A stretch of 64,000 bases of DNA from contig JAJLRJ010000002.1 in the NCBI GenBank assembly GCA_024195265.1, forward strand, positions 1,567,388 to 1,631,387, written 5' to 3'. The notes below the pieces were generated by a model, which did not search any database, was not told where the DNA came from, and saw only the letters and a program-made list of their open reading frames with translations. Source of the DNA: Dendrophyllia cribrosa. Taxonomy: Eukaryota > Cnidaria > Anthozoa > Scleractinia > Dendrophylliidae. Both the position numbers and the translations under genes were made by a program. Numbering within the stretch: the first letter of the stretch is position 1; each line of letters starts with the position of its first letter. Positions 1 to 8,900 of this stretch are shown one piece after another.

Positions 1-148
1 ATGTGGTGGTAGGTTGAAAGGGTGTTGTTGTGTCAACTTCTTCTTCGGAATCATCATCGTCGTCATCATCATGGTCTATGTCCCTGTCAAGATCTGGATT
101 CTCATTCTCCTTCGCACCAGGCATATCAAAGCCACCGCTGTAAGCCAT
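1..148 (-). CDS. Partial acidic protein of the Polinton-like element, 5' end only
   Basis: A minus-strand reading frame starts with ATG at 148 and stays open to the window edge. It gives about 49 residues beginning MAYSGGFDMPGAKENE, followed by a run of seven aspartates and an acidic stretch. It is divergent from the capsid gene, and a TATATA-like motif (152-159) lies just upstream of its start, in the same position as for the other element genes. I do not recognise the family. A Polinton gene next to the capsid gene could be a minor capsid protein, protease or accessory protein, but too little is visible to choose. Confidence 0.5.
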   Translation of the reverse strand, partial: MAYSGGFDMPGAKENENPDLDRDIDHDDDDDDDSEEEVDTTTPFQPTTT

Positions 149-151
149 GAT

Positions 152-159
152 GATATATG
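152..159 (-). promoter_or_regulatory. CATATATC motif upstream of the leftward partial gene
   Basis: On the minus strand CATATATC lies 3 bases upstream of the ATG at 148. It resembles, but does not exactly match, the TATATAC motif of the other element genes. Confidence 0.4.
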
Positions 160-182
160 AATATAAATTTTAAAAACACAAA

Positions 183-189
183 TATATAC
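183..189 (+). promoter_or_regulatory. TATATAC start-proximal motif of the capsid gene
   Basis: TATATAC lies 1 base upstream of the ATG at 191, matching the motif in front of the other genes of the element. Confidence 0.6.
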
Positions 190-190
190 C

Positions 191-1431
191 ATGGCTGTGC
201 AACCGAATCTACTTCCATCTCACAGTGAAAAGACACTGGGCGCCATGAAGGCAGAGCGAACCGTTAAGCGCATCACATTCAACCCTTCTGAGGCCAATCC
301 TGGTGAGACACTGTACGTCTCGGTGTCCAAGCTGGGCGAGCACGATGTCATTGTGTCCGGCTCACTTGCACTGGTGTTCGACATCAACCTAGCCGGGGGG
401 CACGCTAACAACTATCTCATGCAAAATGTTTCTCGGGCCCTGGTGGACAGGTTCGTTGTAAAGTTTGCAGCCACCACTGTCCAGGACACGGTTGGGCACG
501 ACATCTACAAGATTTTCGAAGACTTATTCAAATCAACCGATGAGCGGGAAAATATGCTTATGGAGGGCATCCAGAGTGTGGATTTGTGTAAGATTCGCTC
601 TGGTGCTGGCGATAAGAAGACATCAGGCGTGGATGCAGAAACCAAGCTGGAGACAATATACAAGAATAAGTATCGCATCAAACTGGATCACCAAATCTTA
701 ACTGATCACGGAATCATATATCCTCAAGCGTTATATAACGATCTTGTCTTCGAACCCTCGCCCCCGCAAACCAAGTTGTCCGTGGCTCAGACACACGCAA
801 GCTCGTGTACAAGTTGGAAAACATCCAGCTGGAGTATGAGACGATCAGAAGAGTCTGGCCGACGAAGCAACAAGCGCTTACACTAGTGGCAAGGAGTTCG
901 CCTATGACCTCGTAATGTGAGATCGGGTGCATCCCTTCTCAAAAGGTGGTGACACTAGGCTGAATCTTAGGGTTCACCCACAGCGCCGGTCTCTCAAGGG
1001 CATCCTCTTGCTGTTCAACAATCCCTATGTAGCGGGTGCCAGGGATTCTGAGAACTATTTCAACCCCGACATCACTAAAGTTAAGGTCACAGTCAACGGT
1101 GTCCCAAACAGGATCTACAACGATGGCATCAGTGGTACTGACATGTGGAATGAAATCTCCCGATACTTCAAGCCACACACGGACGGCAGGCCTAACATGA
1201 ACTTGACCAAATATCTCACAGGCAACAAGTTTGGTCTCTGGATTGACCTGCGGACCATGGCTGACACATCCCTGCACGGCAGTGGTCAACGGCTCGTCAA
1301 CACAGGATGGCGTGCAACTCGAGATCGAACGAAACGGCACAGGTTCGGGAAACGCAAACTGCCACATTTTCACCATCTCAGACTCACAGATGAACATCAT
1401 TGGCAGGCAGCTGGAATCTGTACAGTACTAG
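191..1431 (+). pseudogene. Major capsid protein of Polinton/adintovirus type, broken by frameshifts and a stop
   Basis: The first open segment runs from the ATG at 191. It contains a conserved-looking stretch with GGHANN, SRALVDRF and KIRSGAGDKKTSGVDAE, which I associate with Polinton major capsid (hexon-like double jelly-roll) proteins. The homologous reading continues in other frames: one shift lies between about 760 and 790, a second near 850, there is an in-frame TGA at 918-920, and a third shift lies near 1297-1300. The final segment ends at 1431 after RQLESVQY. That makes four disruptions in about 1.24 kb, so no full-length capsid can come from this copy. A TATATAC motif ends 1 base before the ATG. 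Some apparent indels could be assembly errors, but four together suggest true decay. The family call rests on motif memory and context. Confidence 0.75.
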
Positions 1432-1463
1432 GTAAACACATGCATACGAACAACACACGCATA

Positions 1464-1470
1464 TATATAC
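1464..1470 (+). promoter_or_regulatory. TATATAC motif upstream of the ATPase gene
   Basis: TATATAC lies 11 bases upstream of the ATG at 1482. This supports 1482, rather than 1630, as the original start of the packaging ATPase gene. Confidence 0.6.
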
Positions 1471-1481
1471 CCACCAGCCCC

Positions 1482-2235
1482 ATGGCCACAAACAAGATCA
1501 ACTTCTATGTCAAGCCGGCTCCCCTGCCATCCACCGGACCATTATCACACAATAAAATACAAAGACTTCTGTCAAAGGCCCCCTCCCCGCCAACACATGA
1601 ACCAATTGTTTGCAAACCAACTAATATAGTTGGTTATGGACCCAAGAAAGCCGCCATTCAATGCACTAATCGCGGGCCCCACTAACTCTGGCAAGACACA
1701 GTATCTTCTAAACCAACTGCGAGGCCCCTTTAGGGGTTGTTTTGACTACATCGTTTTATTCTGCCCCACATTTGTCAAGAACAAGACATACGATGGCTTC
1801 GTGGACCGCGATCCGCACATCTTCGTGATTGTCTGCCAACAGCATGAAATCGAAGACTGGTTGAAGTTGGCGAGCTTCTTTTTCACATGCACCAACACTT
1901 TATTCATTCTCGATGACTGCGCCGCCTCCAAAGATGTCAAAGGCCGCATGAGCCAGCTGGTCAATCTGGGGTTCAGCACAAGGCATGACGGCATATCCGT
2001 GTGGGTCTTGACCCAGCAGATCACCAGCATTGCCAAGCCATATCGTGATAACATTGCAGCGATCGTGCTCTTTTACACGCCCTCCAGCAAGACAACCAAA
2101 GCCATATTCGAAGACTATGCCGGCGAGCTCTCCCACGAGGAGTACAAAGAGCTTATCGCAAGGCTCAAATCCCGCAAGTTCTCCCACCTGGTTTTCTCTC
2201 TGAGGCACCCGTATGGAATTGAGTACAAGGTTTAA
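1482..2235 (+). CDS. FtsK/HerA-type DNA packaging ATPase, N-terminus probably frameshifted
   Basis: A 201-residue frame (1630-2235) carries a Walker A motif GPTNSGKT near residue 16 and a Walker B motif LFILDD near residue 91, followed by a sensor-like LTQQ. It matches the A32/FtsK-HerA packaging ATPases that pump genomes into capsids of Polinton-like viruses. The shared promoter motif sits far upstream, before an ATG at 1482. That ATG opens a 67-codon proline-rich frame ending at 1685 and overlapping the ATPase frame. The simplest reading is one gene starting at 1482 with a single indel near 1640, close to VGYG/MDPR. Alternatively a short gene and an ATPase starting at 1630 overlap, but the second start has no motif. 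The 3' end is followed directly by the next TATATAC motif. Confidence 0.8.
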
Positions 2236-2242
2236 ACACATA

Positions 2243-2249
2243 TATATAC
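2243..2249 (+). promoter_or_regulatory. TATATAC motif
   Basis: It lies 5 bases upstream of the ATG at 2255 and fixes that start over the in-frame ATG at 2213 inside the ATPase gene. Confidence 0.6.
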
Positions 2250-2254
2250 ATGCC

Positions 2255-2494
2255 ATGAATGCGCCAACCAGCCTACACAAGCTCACTGTGCTTTCACAGC
2301 TTTTGGATGAATTGCACAAACACACACTTGATGTGCAAAACAAAATTATCAAAGCCGCTGGTGAGGAAGATCTGCGCCTCATGCTTCTCAACAGATATCC
2401 ATTGCGGTTTAATTCTATGCCAGACACCATGGCGGGGCTTATACGAGAGCTTGAAACTCTTTTGCCAGACATCAAGAGAATTATTGAAAAATAA
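2255..2494 (+). CDS. Small helical protein of the Polinton-like element, 79 aa
   Basis: A 79-residue frame begins MNAPTSLHKL and is rich in leucine, glutamate and lysine, consistent with an all-helical or coiled-coil protein. It has no hydrophobic membrane segment and no catalytic motif that I can see. It lies between the packaging ATPase and the 189-aa gene, with a TATATAC motif 5 bases before the ATG. Its stop codon overlaps an AATAAA (2490-2495), which precedes the next promoter motif. I do not recognise the family. Position in the morphogenesis block suggests a structural or assembly role, which is inference only. Confidence 0.6.
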   Translation: MNAPTSLHKLTVLSQLLDELHKHTLDVQNKIIKAAGEEDLRLMLLNRYPLRFNSMPDTMAGLIRELETLLPDIKRIIEK

Positions 2495-2495
2495 A
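2490..2495 (+). terminator. AATAAA polyadenylation signal overlapping a stop codon
   Basis: AATAAA overlaps the TAA of the preceding gene and is followed within 10 bases by the next TATATAC motif. Confidence 0.5.
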
Positions 2496-2502
2496 AAACA
2501 TA

Positions 2503-2509
2503 TATATAC
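2503..2509 (+). promoter_or_regulatory. TATATAC motif
   Basis: It lies 5 bases upstream of the ATG at 2515. Confidence 0.6.
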
Positions 2510-2514
2510 CCCTG

Positions 2515-3084
2515 ATGGCTGAAGCAGCTGAAGACCAGGCCGTTTTTGACGAAGTAATGCAGATGCTAGAGGCCACCCCTGAAACCACACCTCCCACAGG
2601 GCTAGTTGGTGACAATGGCATTCCTGCCAAACGTGAGATGCTGGCAATCCTTGTTTCAACTGGCAAGGCCAAAGAAGCTATCGGCGTGCAGCTCACACAC
2701 GATCACGTCAAGCGGTTGTCAGACAAGGACGTTGACAAGTACTGCAAACGGTACGAGGCCTACATAGGTAACAAGACAACCGAATCCCTAGTTGATTCTG
2801 CCATCAAGCTCATGTCCAAAGGCGTTGGCCTGGTGATCCCGGTTGATGATCTCAAGGAGTTGCAGAAAGAACTCAAGAACGACTACATCATCAACCAGGA
2901 GCTGTCAAATCTTGCTGGGGGTCTTGCCGTGCGATGCGGGCGATTGCTGGCGCTTGAACGAGAACCTGACTTGATAGAATTTGAACCCCAACCCACACAT
3001 CCAACCAGAGACAGTGAAGGCTATCCACTTGAGGGATTTGACGAAGTTGGGCTGGGACCTGGGGCGACCTCGCAGGAACCTTGA
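2515..3084 (+). CDS. Conserved Polinton protein of unknown function, 189 aa
   Basis: A 189-residue frame. After an acidic N-terminus come a basic and helical central part (KREMLAILVSTGKAKEAIGV and CKRYEAYIGNKTTESL) and a proline- and acid-rich tail. The central part looks conserved among Polinton-type elements of corals, where its role is unknown to me. A weakly hydrophobic helix (LMSKGVGLVIPV) is present, but no clear membrane segment. It lies between two small genes of the presumed virion block, with the shared motif before the start. A virion component is plausible; function is not assigned. Confidence 0.65.
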   Translation: MAEAAEDQAVFDEVMQMLEATPETTPPTGLVGDNGIPAKREMLAILVSTGKAKEAIGVQLTHDHVKRLSDKDVDKYCKRYEAYIGNKTTESLVDSAIKLMSKGVGLVIPVDDLKELQKELKNDYIINQELSNLAGGLAVRCGRLLALEREPDLIEFEPQPTHPTRDSEGYPLEGFDEVGLGPGATSQEP

Positions 3085-3141
3085 AGAAACCTGACAGCAA
3101 CCTAGGTGGAACCTGGCAGCACACTTATCACATCTTGTAAA

Positions 3142-3147
3142 AATAAA
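3142..3147 (+). terminator. AATAAA polyadenylation signal
   Basis: AATAAA lies in the gap between the 189-aa and 155-aa genes, just before the next TATATAC motif. Confidence 0.45.
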
Positions 3148-3156
3148 AAATTCACA

Positions 3157-3163
3157 TATATAC
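3157..3163 (+). promoter_or_regulatory. TATATAC motif
   Basis: It lies 3 bases upstream of the ATG at 3167. Confidence 0.6.
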
Positions 3164-3166
3164 AGG

Positions 3167-3634
3167 ATGACCACACCACTCGAGACGATCCCTGAAGAAA
3201 CTCAAACTCCAACTCCAACACCTGCACGGGTTACCTCTGAGGCCCCGAAAACAAAGCCTGCAACAGAAAAGAACCCCGGCCGTGTTGCTTCTGGTAAAAG
3301 GCTAGCAGAACGCAACCGCCTGGCTCGTGAAGCAAAGAAAAAGGCCGAAGCACAAAAGCCTACACCATCAACAAGTGAAAACAATTCTGCAAACCAACCC
3401 TCAACAAGTGACACAACAAGTGACAGCAACAGCAACTCAATCGTTTATATTCTGGGGGTTGGTGGGTTGGTTGTCTCTGCTGCGGGTGTTTATTACCAGC
3501 GCGAAGCCATAATGCAAAGGCTTGGACGCAAATCAAACACACCAGCAACACCCGCTGCAACACCCGCTGCAACACCCGCTTCACCACCCCCATCTCGAAT
3601 TCCGGTAAGACAAGGGATAAAAAAAATGGAATAA
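3167..3634 (+). CDS. Small membrane protein with basic coiled region, 155 aa
   Basis: The N-terminal third is rich in threonine and proline. A basic stretch follows (GKRLAERNRLAREAKKKAEA), then a serine-rich linker, then a single hydrophobic segment of about 19 residues (IVYILGVGGLVVSAAGVYY). A tail contains three PAAT/PAST-like repeats, encoded by a short tandem repeat at about 3540-3585. The layout suggests a single-pass membrane or membrane-active virion protein with a positively charged, possibly DNA-binding, region. No named family is recognised. Its stop codon overlaps AATAAA (3630-3635), and the next promoter motif follows directly. Confidence 0.6.
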   Translation: MTTPLETIPEETQTPTPTPARVTSEAPKTKPATEKNPGRVASGKRLAERNRLAREAKKKAEAQKPTPSTSENNSANQPSTSDTTSDSNSNSIVYILGVGGLVVSAAGVYYQREAIMQRLGRKSNTPATPAATPAATPASPPPSRIPVRQGIKKME

Positions 3635-3635
3635 A
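3630..3635 (+). terminator. AATAAA polyadenylation signal overlapping a stop codon
   Basis: AATAAA overlaps the TAA at 3632-3634 and directly precedes the next TATATAC motif. Confidence 0.5.
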
Positions 3636-3643
3636 AAAACATA

Positions 3644-3650
3644 TATATAC
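3644..3650 (+). promoter_or_regulatory. TATATAC motif
   Basis: It lies 6 bases upstream of the ATG at 3657. Confidence 0.6.
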
Positions 3651-3656
3651 TGCACC

Positions 3657-3866
3657 ATGAATCCTTTCCAAGCTTTGATGAATTCTGCTGCAATCGGAGG
3701 TGTGTTTCTTCTTTGGTTTGGACTTACTTCGGTCGCCTTTGATACAGTTTACAGTTTGGCACTAAATAGGCACAACGAGCCCGGGCCCGAGCCCGATACC
3801 GAGTCCGAGTCCGAGTCAGACGCTGAGGTCGAGGAGCCCCGAGACCGATGCCGATGCGGAGGCTGA
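3657..3866 (+). CDS. Small membrane protein with acidic tail, 69 aa
   Basis: A 69-residue frame. An N-terminal hydrophobic segment (about residues 8-34, with IGGVFLLWFGLTSVAF) is followed by an acidic, repetitive tail of Glu, Ser, Pro and Asp encoded by GAGTCC/GAGCCC-like repeats. It ends CRCGG. It fits a small single-pass membrane protein of the virion block. The tail repeat makes the 3' end prone to slippage, so the exact stop is less certain than the start, which is fixed by the promoter motif. Confidence 0.55.
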   Translation: MNPFQALMNSAAIGGVFLLWFGLTSVAFDTVYSLALNRHNEPGPEPDTESESESDAEVEEPRDRCRCGG

Positions 3867-3880
3867 GTCTGAGTCAGAAA

Positions 3881-3886
3881 AATAAA
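3881..3886 (+). terminator. AATAAA polyadenylation signal
   Basis: AATAAA lies 14 bases after the stop of the 69-aa gene and 8 bases before the next promoter motif. Confidence 0.45.
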
Positions 3887-3894
3887 AAAGCATA

Positions 3895-3901
3895 TGTATA
3901 C
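3895..3901 (+). promoter_or_regulatory. TGTATAC motif variant
   Basis: TGTATAC, one base different from the common form, lies 12 bases upstream of the ATG at 3914. Confidence 0.55.
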
Positions 3902-3913
3902 TGGACACAAACC

Positions 3914-4126
3914 ATGTCTGACAACAAGCTTGTGAAGTCTATCCTCGAAGCCAGAACAATCACTGGCCTTGTCGCTGGTATTGGTTGGATTGGGAAAAAG
4001 ACCATCAAAGAAAACTTAACTGCCGACCCCAGTGCAAGCTTTATGAAGTTCACAGCCGTCATGGCTGGCAGCATCGCGCTGAAGAAATATCTTGAGGAGC
4101 AGAAAATCCTCCCAGACAACATGTAA
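3914..4126 (+). CDS. Small amphipathic protein of the Polinton-like element, 70 aa
   Basis: A 70-residue frame begins MSDNKLVKSILEARTI. It has two moderately hydrophobic stretches (TGLVAGIGWIG and MKFTAVMAGSIAL) and a charged C-terminus. The start is chosen at 3914 because the TGTATAC motif lies upstream of it; an in-frame ATG at 3848 lies inside the previous gene. It may be a minor virion or membrane-associated protein. The family is unknown to me. Confidence 0.55.
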   Translation: MSDNKLVKSILEARTITGLVAGIGWIGKKTIKENLTADPSASFMKFTAVMAGSIALKKYLEEQKILPDNM

Positions 4127-4133
4127 AACCATA

Positions 4134-4140
4134 TGTATAC
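4134..4140 (+). promoter_or_regulatory. TGTATAC motif variant
   Basis: It lies 3 bases upstream of the ATG at 4144. Confidence 0.55.
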
Positions 4141-4143
4141 ACA

Positions 4144-4554
4144 ATGGCCTCGATTGCAATAATGGCCCTTGGCGCAGTTCTTAATGCGGCAGCTTTCACG
4201 GGCGGCAATTATCTCGCAAAATATCTGTCTGGTGATAACGGAAAGGCAGCAATGGATGAGAAAATCCGTCACGACAAAGCCCTGGAACAGAAGGACCGCA
4301 CCAAGCTCCTCGACTGGATTGCAACCAACGATCGGATTAAACACCAAGCTAGCAAAAACTTTCAAACCACCGACCAAGCCCTGGTCTTGTATAACCAGAT
4401 GCACCAAACACAACCAGATAAACAAATCAAAGACTACAAAGAGCCTCAGTTCTCAGACTTCTACAAGCCCAGCCCACAACAGCAGAATGGTGAACTTGTG
4501 TTCATTGGAGGCACCCTGCTTGCGGGTGGGTATGCGGCTTATCGCTTTCTTTAA
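4144..4554 (+). CDS. Polinton structural-block protein with hydrophobic ends, 136 aa
   Basis: A hydrophobic N-terminus (about residues 4-28, IMALGAVLNAAAFTGGNYLA) precedes a charged helical middle (EKIRHDKALEQKDRTKLLDW). A glutamine-rich linker and a C-terminal hydrophobic segment (LVFIGGTLLAGGYAAYRFL) follow. The order resembles small internal or membrane-associated virion proteins of Polinton-type elements. The open frame appears complete. Function is not assigned. Confidence 0.6.
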   Translation: MASIAIMALGAVLNAAAFTGGNYLAKYLSGDNGKAAMDEKIRHDKALEQKDRTKLLDWIATNDRIKHQASKNFQTTDQALVLYNQMHQTQPDKQIKDYKEPQFSDFYKPSPQQQNGELVFIGGTLLAGGYAAYRFL

Positions 4555-4576
4555 ATTGAAGAAATTAAAAACCATA

Positions 4577-4583
4577 TATATAC
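4577..4583 (+). promoter_or_regulatory. TATATAC motif
   Basis: It lies 5 bases upstream of the ATG at 4589. It shows that a gene begins there, although the frame from that ATG closes after 26 codons. Confidence 0.6.
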
Positions 4584-4588
4584 CCACC

Positions 4589-4955
4589 ATGGCTACACCC
4601 TTTTCTAAAGAAGCTCGTGACGCGGGGATTGCAATGATGCACCTTTTTTCCAACATGCCCCTCGGATAAACAAGCTGAGGAACTAGCGCAAGTGATTCAG
4701 AAAATTGCTGATGCTATGCCCGCATCCGCGTCGGAAGAATATCATGAATTATCTCGCACAATCATAACACTCCTCACGGCTCAAGAAACAGAGGAAATAA
4801 AACGAGCATATCAGAAAATTGGTGAACTAACTAGAAACATTGATCCCGACCTTGTAAAGCAATTTGATGTGGACGAAGAAGCTGCTAACAGGGCTCTTGA
4901 AGAGGTGCGCCTTTGGTTTGCACAGTATAGCCATGGACCGAGCACCGATTCATAA
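4589..4955 (+). pseudogene. Small helical protein gene split by one frameshift
   Basis: The ATG at 4589 opens a 26-codon frame closing at 4669. From about 4665 a second frame continues to a stop at 4955 with helical, glutamate-rich sequence (SASEEYHELSRTIITLL and so on). The second frame has no ATG near its beginning and no promoter motif, whereas the first has both. A single-base indel around 4655-4669 in a gene of about 121 codons explains the layout. It lies directly before the integrase gene. The family is not recognised. A sequencing error cannot be excluded. Confidence 0.55.
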
Positions 4956-4961
4956 ACTCTA

Positions 4962-4968
4962 TATATAC
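4962..4968 (+). promoter_or_regulatory. TATATAC motif of the integrase gene
   Basis: It lies 5 bases upstream of the ATG at 4974. Confidence 0.6.
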
Positions 4969-4973
4969 CCCCT

Positions 4974-5963
4974 ATGGAGACCAAACTCTCAAAGATCTAT
5001 TACAGTCCAAAAGGGTATTGGAAAGGTCTTGCCGCTGTAAAAAAACTAGCTGCAGCAGCCAAGGTCTCTGATGATGTCGCAAAGAAATGGCTGGTCAAAC
5101 AAGCCCTTTGGCAAGTTTACCTCCCAGCGCCACGCCATATCCCTCGGCCCAAGTTTGATGTCTCATCACCCAATGCAGTGCATCAAGCAGATCTTCTCTT
5201 CCTGCCCCACGACAAACTTCCCCACGGGAGAAAGGTTTACAAATACGCATTAACCCTTGTGGATGTGGCTAGCCGTTACAAAGCAGCAGAGCCCCTGACT
5301 TCGAAAGAGTCTGAAGAGGTGGCTAAAGCGTTTGCACGGATTTACAGACATGGACCTTTGAAATGGCCTCAACTCTTGCAAGTTGACCCTGGGAAAGAGT
5401 TTATGGGGGCTGTGACTAAGACAATGGAAAACAACAAAACGACCATTCGTCGCGGGCGGGTTGATATCCACAGAGACCAAGCAATTGTGGAGAGATTCAA
5501 TCGCACCCTGGCTGAAAGGTTGTTTGGTTATCAATATGCCGTTGAAATGAATATGCCCTCTGGTCGTTCGACTGCATGGCTCAAAAGACTGCCAGATGTT
5601 GTCTCGGCCTTGAACAATGAAGTAACAAGACTCACTGGCAAGAAGCCCGCTCAAGCAATCAAAGAGAAAGCAATATCTTCCAAGCCCGCGACTCCATATG
5701 CTAGGCCTGTGGGGGTGAATGAGAAGAAGCTCCCACCCCGGGTGAGTGTGAGATATCTTTATTACCCCGGTGAGCTTGAGGGTGGTGGTAGGCGTGCGAC
5801 TGATCCGATCTGGTCTTTGAAGGTCTACCAAATACAAAGGATTGTCACCAAACCGAATGAACCAGTGGTGTATTACCTTTACGATGGGCCTAAGCGAGGC
5901 TTCGTTCGTGAGGAGCTGATGGTTGTGCCACCGGGCACTCAGTTGCCGCCGATATCTTTGTGA
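4974..5963 (+). CDS. Polinton/adintovirus retrovirus-type (rve) integrase, 329 aa
   Basis: The catalytic core of a DDE integrase is visible: Asp73 in HQADLLFLP, Asp138 in QVDPGKEF and Glu173 in AIVERFN, with 34 residues between the second Asp and the Glu, which is typical of rve enzymes. The N-terminal 60 residues are helical and lack a clear HHCC zinc site. The C-terminal part (about residues 230-329) is rich in Pro, Arg and Tyr, in the position where Polinton integrases carry an SH3- or chromo-like tail. It would insert the linear element DNA into host chromosomes. The frame is complete. Its 3' end overlaps the 3' end of the oppositely transcribed polymerase by 25 bases. Confidence 0.92.
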   Translation: METKLSKIYYSPKGYWKGLAAVKKLAAAAKVSDDVAKKWLVKQALWQVYLPAPRHIPRPKFDVSSPNAVHQADLLFLPHDKLPHGRKVYKYALTLVDVASRYKAAEPLTSKESEEVAKAFARIYRHGPLKWPQLLQVDPGKEFMGAVTKTMENNKTTIRRGRVDIHRDQAIVERFNRTLAERLFGYQYAVEMNMPSGRSTAWLKRLPDVVSALNNEVTRLTGKKPAQAIKEKAISSKPATPYARPVGVNEKKLPPRVSVRYLYYPGELEGGGRRATDPIWSLKVYQIQRIVTKPNEPVVYYLYDGPKRGFVREELMVVPPGTQLPPISL

Positions 5964-8900
5964 CCATATGCCAGTGTGTGGATGCCATCATCCTTGATCC
6001 AGCGCTTGGAGTCAAAGGGAGAGAGTGTTGTCTTGGTGATGTGCTCACCGAAGATTTGGTGACCTTTGCTTCTGAGCCTGTCCATCCCGTGCTTGAAGGT
6101 TCGCCGGTCGAAAAGAGCTTCCTTGTAATTCTGGTGGGTGATCTCTTTCTTTGTGACAACCTTGGTGGTGCCCTTTGCTTTCTTGATGTTTTTGTCGTCA
6201 TCCAGAAGGATGGAGTACATCTTCGAGCGAAGACACACAGCCTCCGAGATTGGCTTGCCCGCGCACTCGTCCTTCATCTTGCCGATGACCTTCTTGTTAA
6301 GCTGACTGTGGAGTGGATGGCCCTTGGGATAATCACTTGTGTCGTAGAGTTCATCCAGAAGGTTCTCCATGTCTTTATAGACATCATCCGTCTTGATCTC
6401 GAGGAGCAGAGAGTCTGTGTCTGTGTAGAGTAGGTCTACTCGCGGTCCGTATTTCAGCTTGAGATGGTTGTAATAAAAGTCATACATCAGTGTTTTAGAT
6501 AGATCAAGGATGCACATGCCTGTGTAAACTGGGCGGTTGAATTTGATTTTCTCCCTGTGCATCTGGAACCCCGCCAGTTTGGGTCCTAAGACCGTTGCTC
6601 TGGAAAACAGTGGGCTTGCGATAAGCTTTCTTATCTTATCTTGCTCGTGCGATCGGACAAGCTTCATGTCGATTCGATTTCTGAGGTTCTCCATTGTCTT
6701 ACCGAAGACTGAGTTATTCATGAGCTTGAAGAAGTTCTTCTCAAAATCAGAAGTGGCCTTCTTCCTGAGCTCGGTGTTCAGGGAGATGTATGGCTCCATC
6801 CAAGCCCTCTGCTCGAACTTGAGCATTTTGTGGATTTTCGTCAACTTCATTCCAAGATCCAGGTACTGCTGGAGGTTTCTGTAATGCAACACGTACCGGG
6901 ATTTGTTGTTAAGGGTAAGGAGCAGCTTCTGCGTCTTGTCTTCTGGCTGTCCCTCTGCCAAGGCCTTTTGGTATGGCGACATCCATTCCTTTGGAACGAC
7001 CTGCCTTTCTGGGGCAAGAGGATAAGCGTTGTGCCCATCATGCAGCTCCTCGGGGTACTCAAGATCAACCTCGAGAATGTAACCAATCTTTCTGTTTGGC
7101 CTCCACCTCCTGATCTGGTGTTGTGTTGGAAAGACAGGGCACCATGCGAAGTTGCCAACTGGGAGAGGCTGACTCATGGCCCATCCATAGAGATTGTTTG
7201 CGTCGAGAGACATGATGTAACTTGACTCTTCATTGGGGTTGTGGTCACGAAGATAGGGGTTGTTGGCCTTACAGTGCCGCCTGCTCTCCATGGATATGCC
7301 ACCTCGCAAGCCTCCTTCAACAAAGAGGTGCATGTTAACGTCTGTGAGCAGCTCCAGGTTGATTTTCGTATACCTGAGAAGGGCGTCCCAGGAGAGGCCA
7401 GGGCTTGTATAATAATGTGCCGGGTCAAGCTTGTAATGTTGCAGACATGTTTTTCTGAAGTTCTCGAAAACATCGGCCAGAAGAAGCACATCTGTCTCAA
7501 GGTAGAGGTCGTGGTAATCTCCAAGCGTCTTGCATCCAAATACCTCCCACACTTTTTGCGCGTGGGCGTATTCTTTATCTGAGATGCCTTCCTTCTTAAG
7601 CTCGCTGTAGAAGGCATCCTTAGGCGGGAGAGAGATCTCCTCGAATCGAGTCCAAGAGTCCATGTATTCGTATGGGTAAATCCCTTTTTGCAGGAGAAGG
7701 TTGCGTTTGGCTTGGTTCTTCTCGTGGCTTGCCGTGATTGCGAATGACTCTGGCTTGTTTGCTTCAACCAGGGCACTGAGGCTTGACTGCATGAACTGCA
7801 AGCTGTCAATGAACCTCAGCTTGTCGAGGGAGAAAGAGATGTATTTCTCCATGTTGTTTGGAATACATTTCAAATCAGAATGCACATCCGCAATTCCACT
7901 CATGATGTGGTGTGCATCATAACCCTTCAAGTTGTGAAAGATTACTGGGATTATTTCCGTTTTCGGGCTGGTTCGGAAATAGTTGATGTTGCAAGCACTG
8001 TGAGCCGCACCCCGATATTTACCTGTGATGTGGCAATGATCTTTGACTGCGTCTCGAACAGAGTCTTGGATTAGAGACTCCCCGCAGAAAAGACAGTCGA
8101 CCTGCTCGAATAAATTGCCTGTGGTGGCCTGCCTTTTGTTTCTTGGTCCAACAAATGGGAACTCTTCCAGTTTGCCATCATCGTCCTGGATGTAAGTTTT
8201 GAATGTCTTTTGATAACATTTGTTGGTGTGTCGATGAACAAGGCCCACGTATTCTCCGGTGTTTGGGTCATAGGCCTCAATAACATCCCTGTGGTTATTC
8301 TTTGTGAGAGACTTGTCACAGATGTGGCAATCTGTTGCACGGTTGAATTCTGCCCAGTCTGCTCTTGTCATGGAGAGTGGTACCTTGTGTTGCAGCTCGT
8401 CTCTGATCGCTCCTTCCAGCTGTTGAAGGCTGTCGAGAAAGACTGGCACCGCATCCTCTCCTCTGTATAGGTAAGGGCCCTTTGTCTCTCCATCAGAGCG
8501 AACAGCTAACATGCAGAACCCGCAGGGTTTATGTACGGATGTTGCAGTGGTGCTGCTCTGTTGGGGGTCTGGTATGCAACCGTGGACTTTTTCAACAATG
8601 CTTTCGAAGTCAGCATATATGACCCAAGGCTTCTTCATCTGGTTCTGAAAGTTCTCGAAGTTGAGGAAGTTTTCGCCTTCTTTTGGCATTTCAGTTCGCA
8701 TCGGTCTGCCTTTAACTCCCCTGCAATAGAAGAGATGGTCGGTGAGAACCCGTTCTGAAGAAAAGGCTTGGAGGCACCTGTCACAGTGATGCATGCGGCG
8801 CCCAACGTTGAACTCGCTGTGTAGAAGCCTGCTCATGCTCTTGATGTAACAATAATGTGAGGTGTGTGTGTCTGTGAGCATCATCAGATTAATCCTTCGC

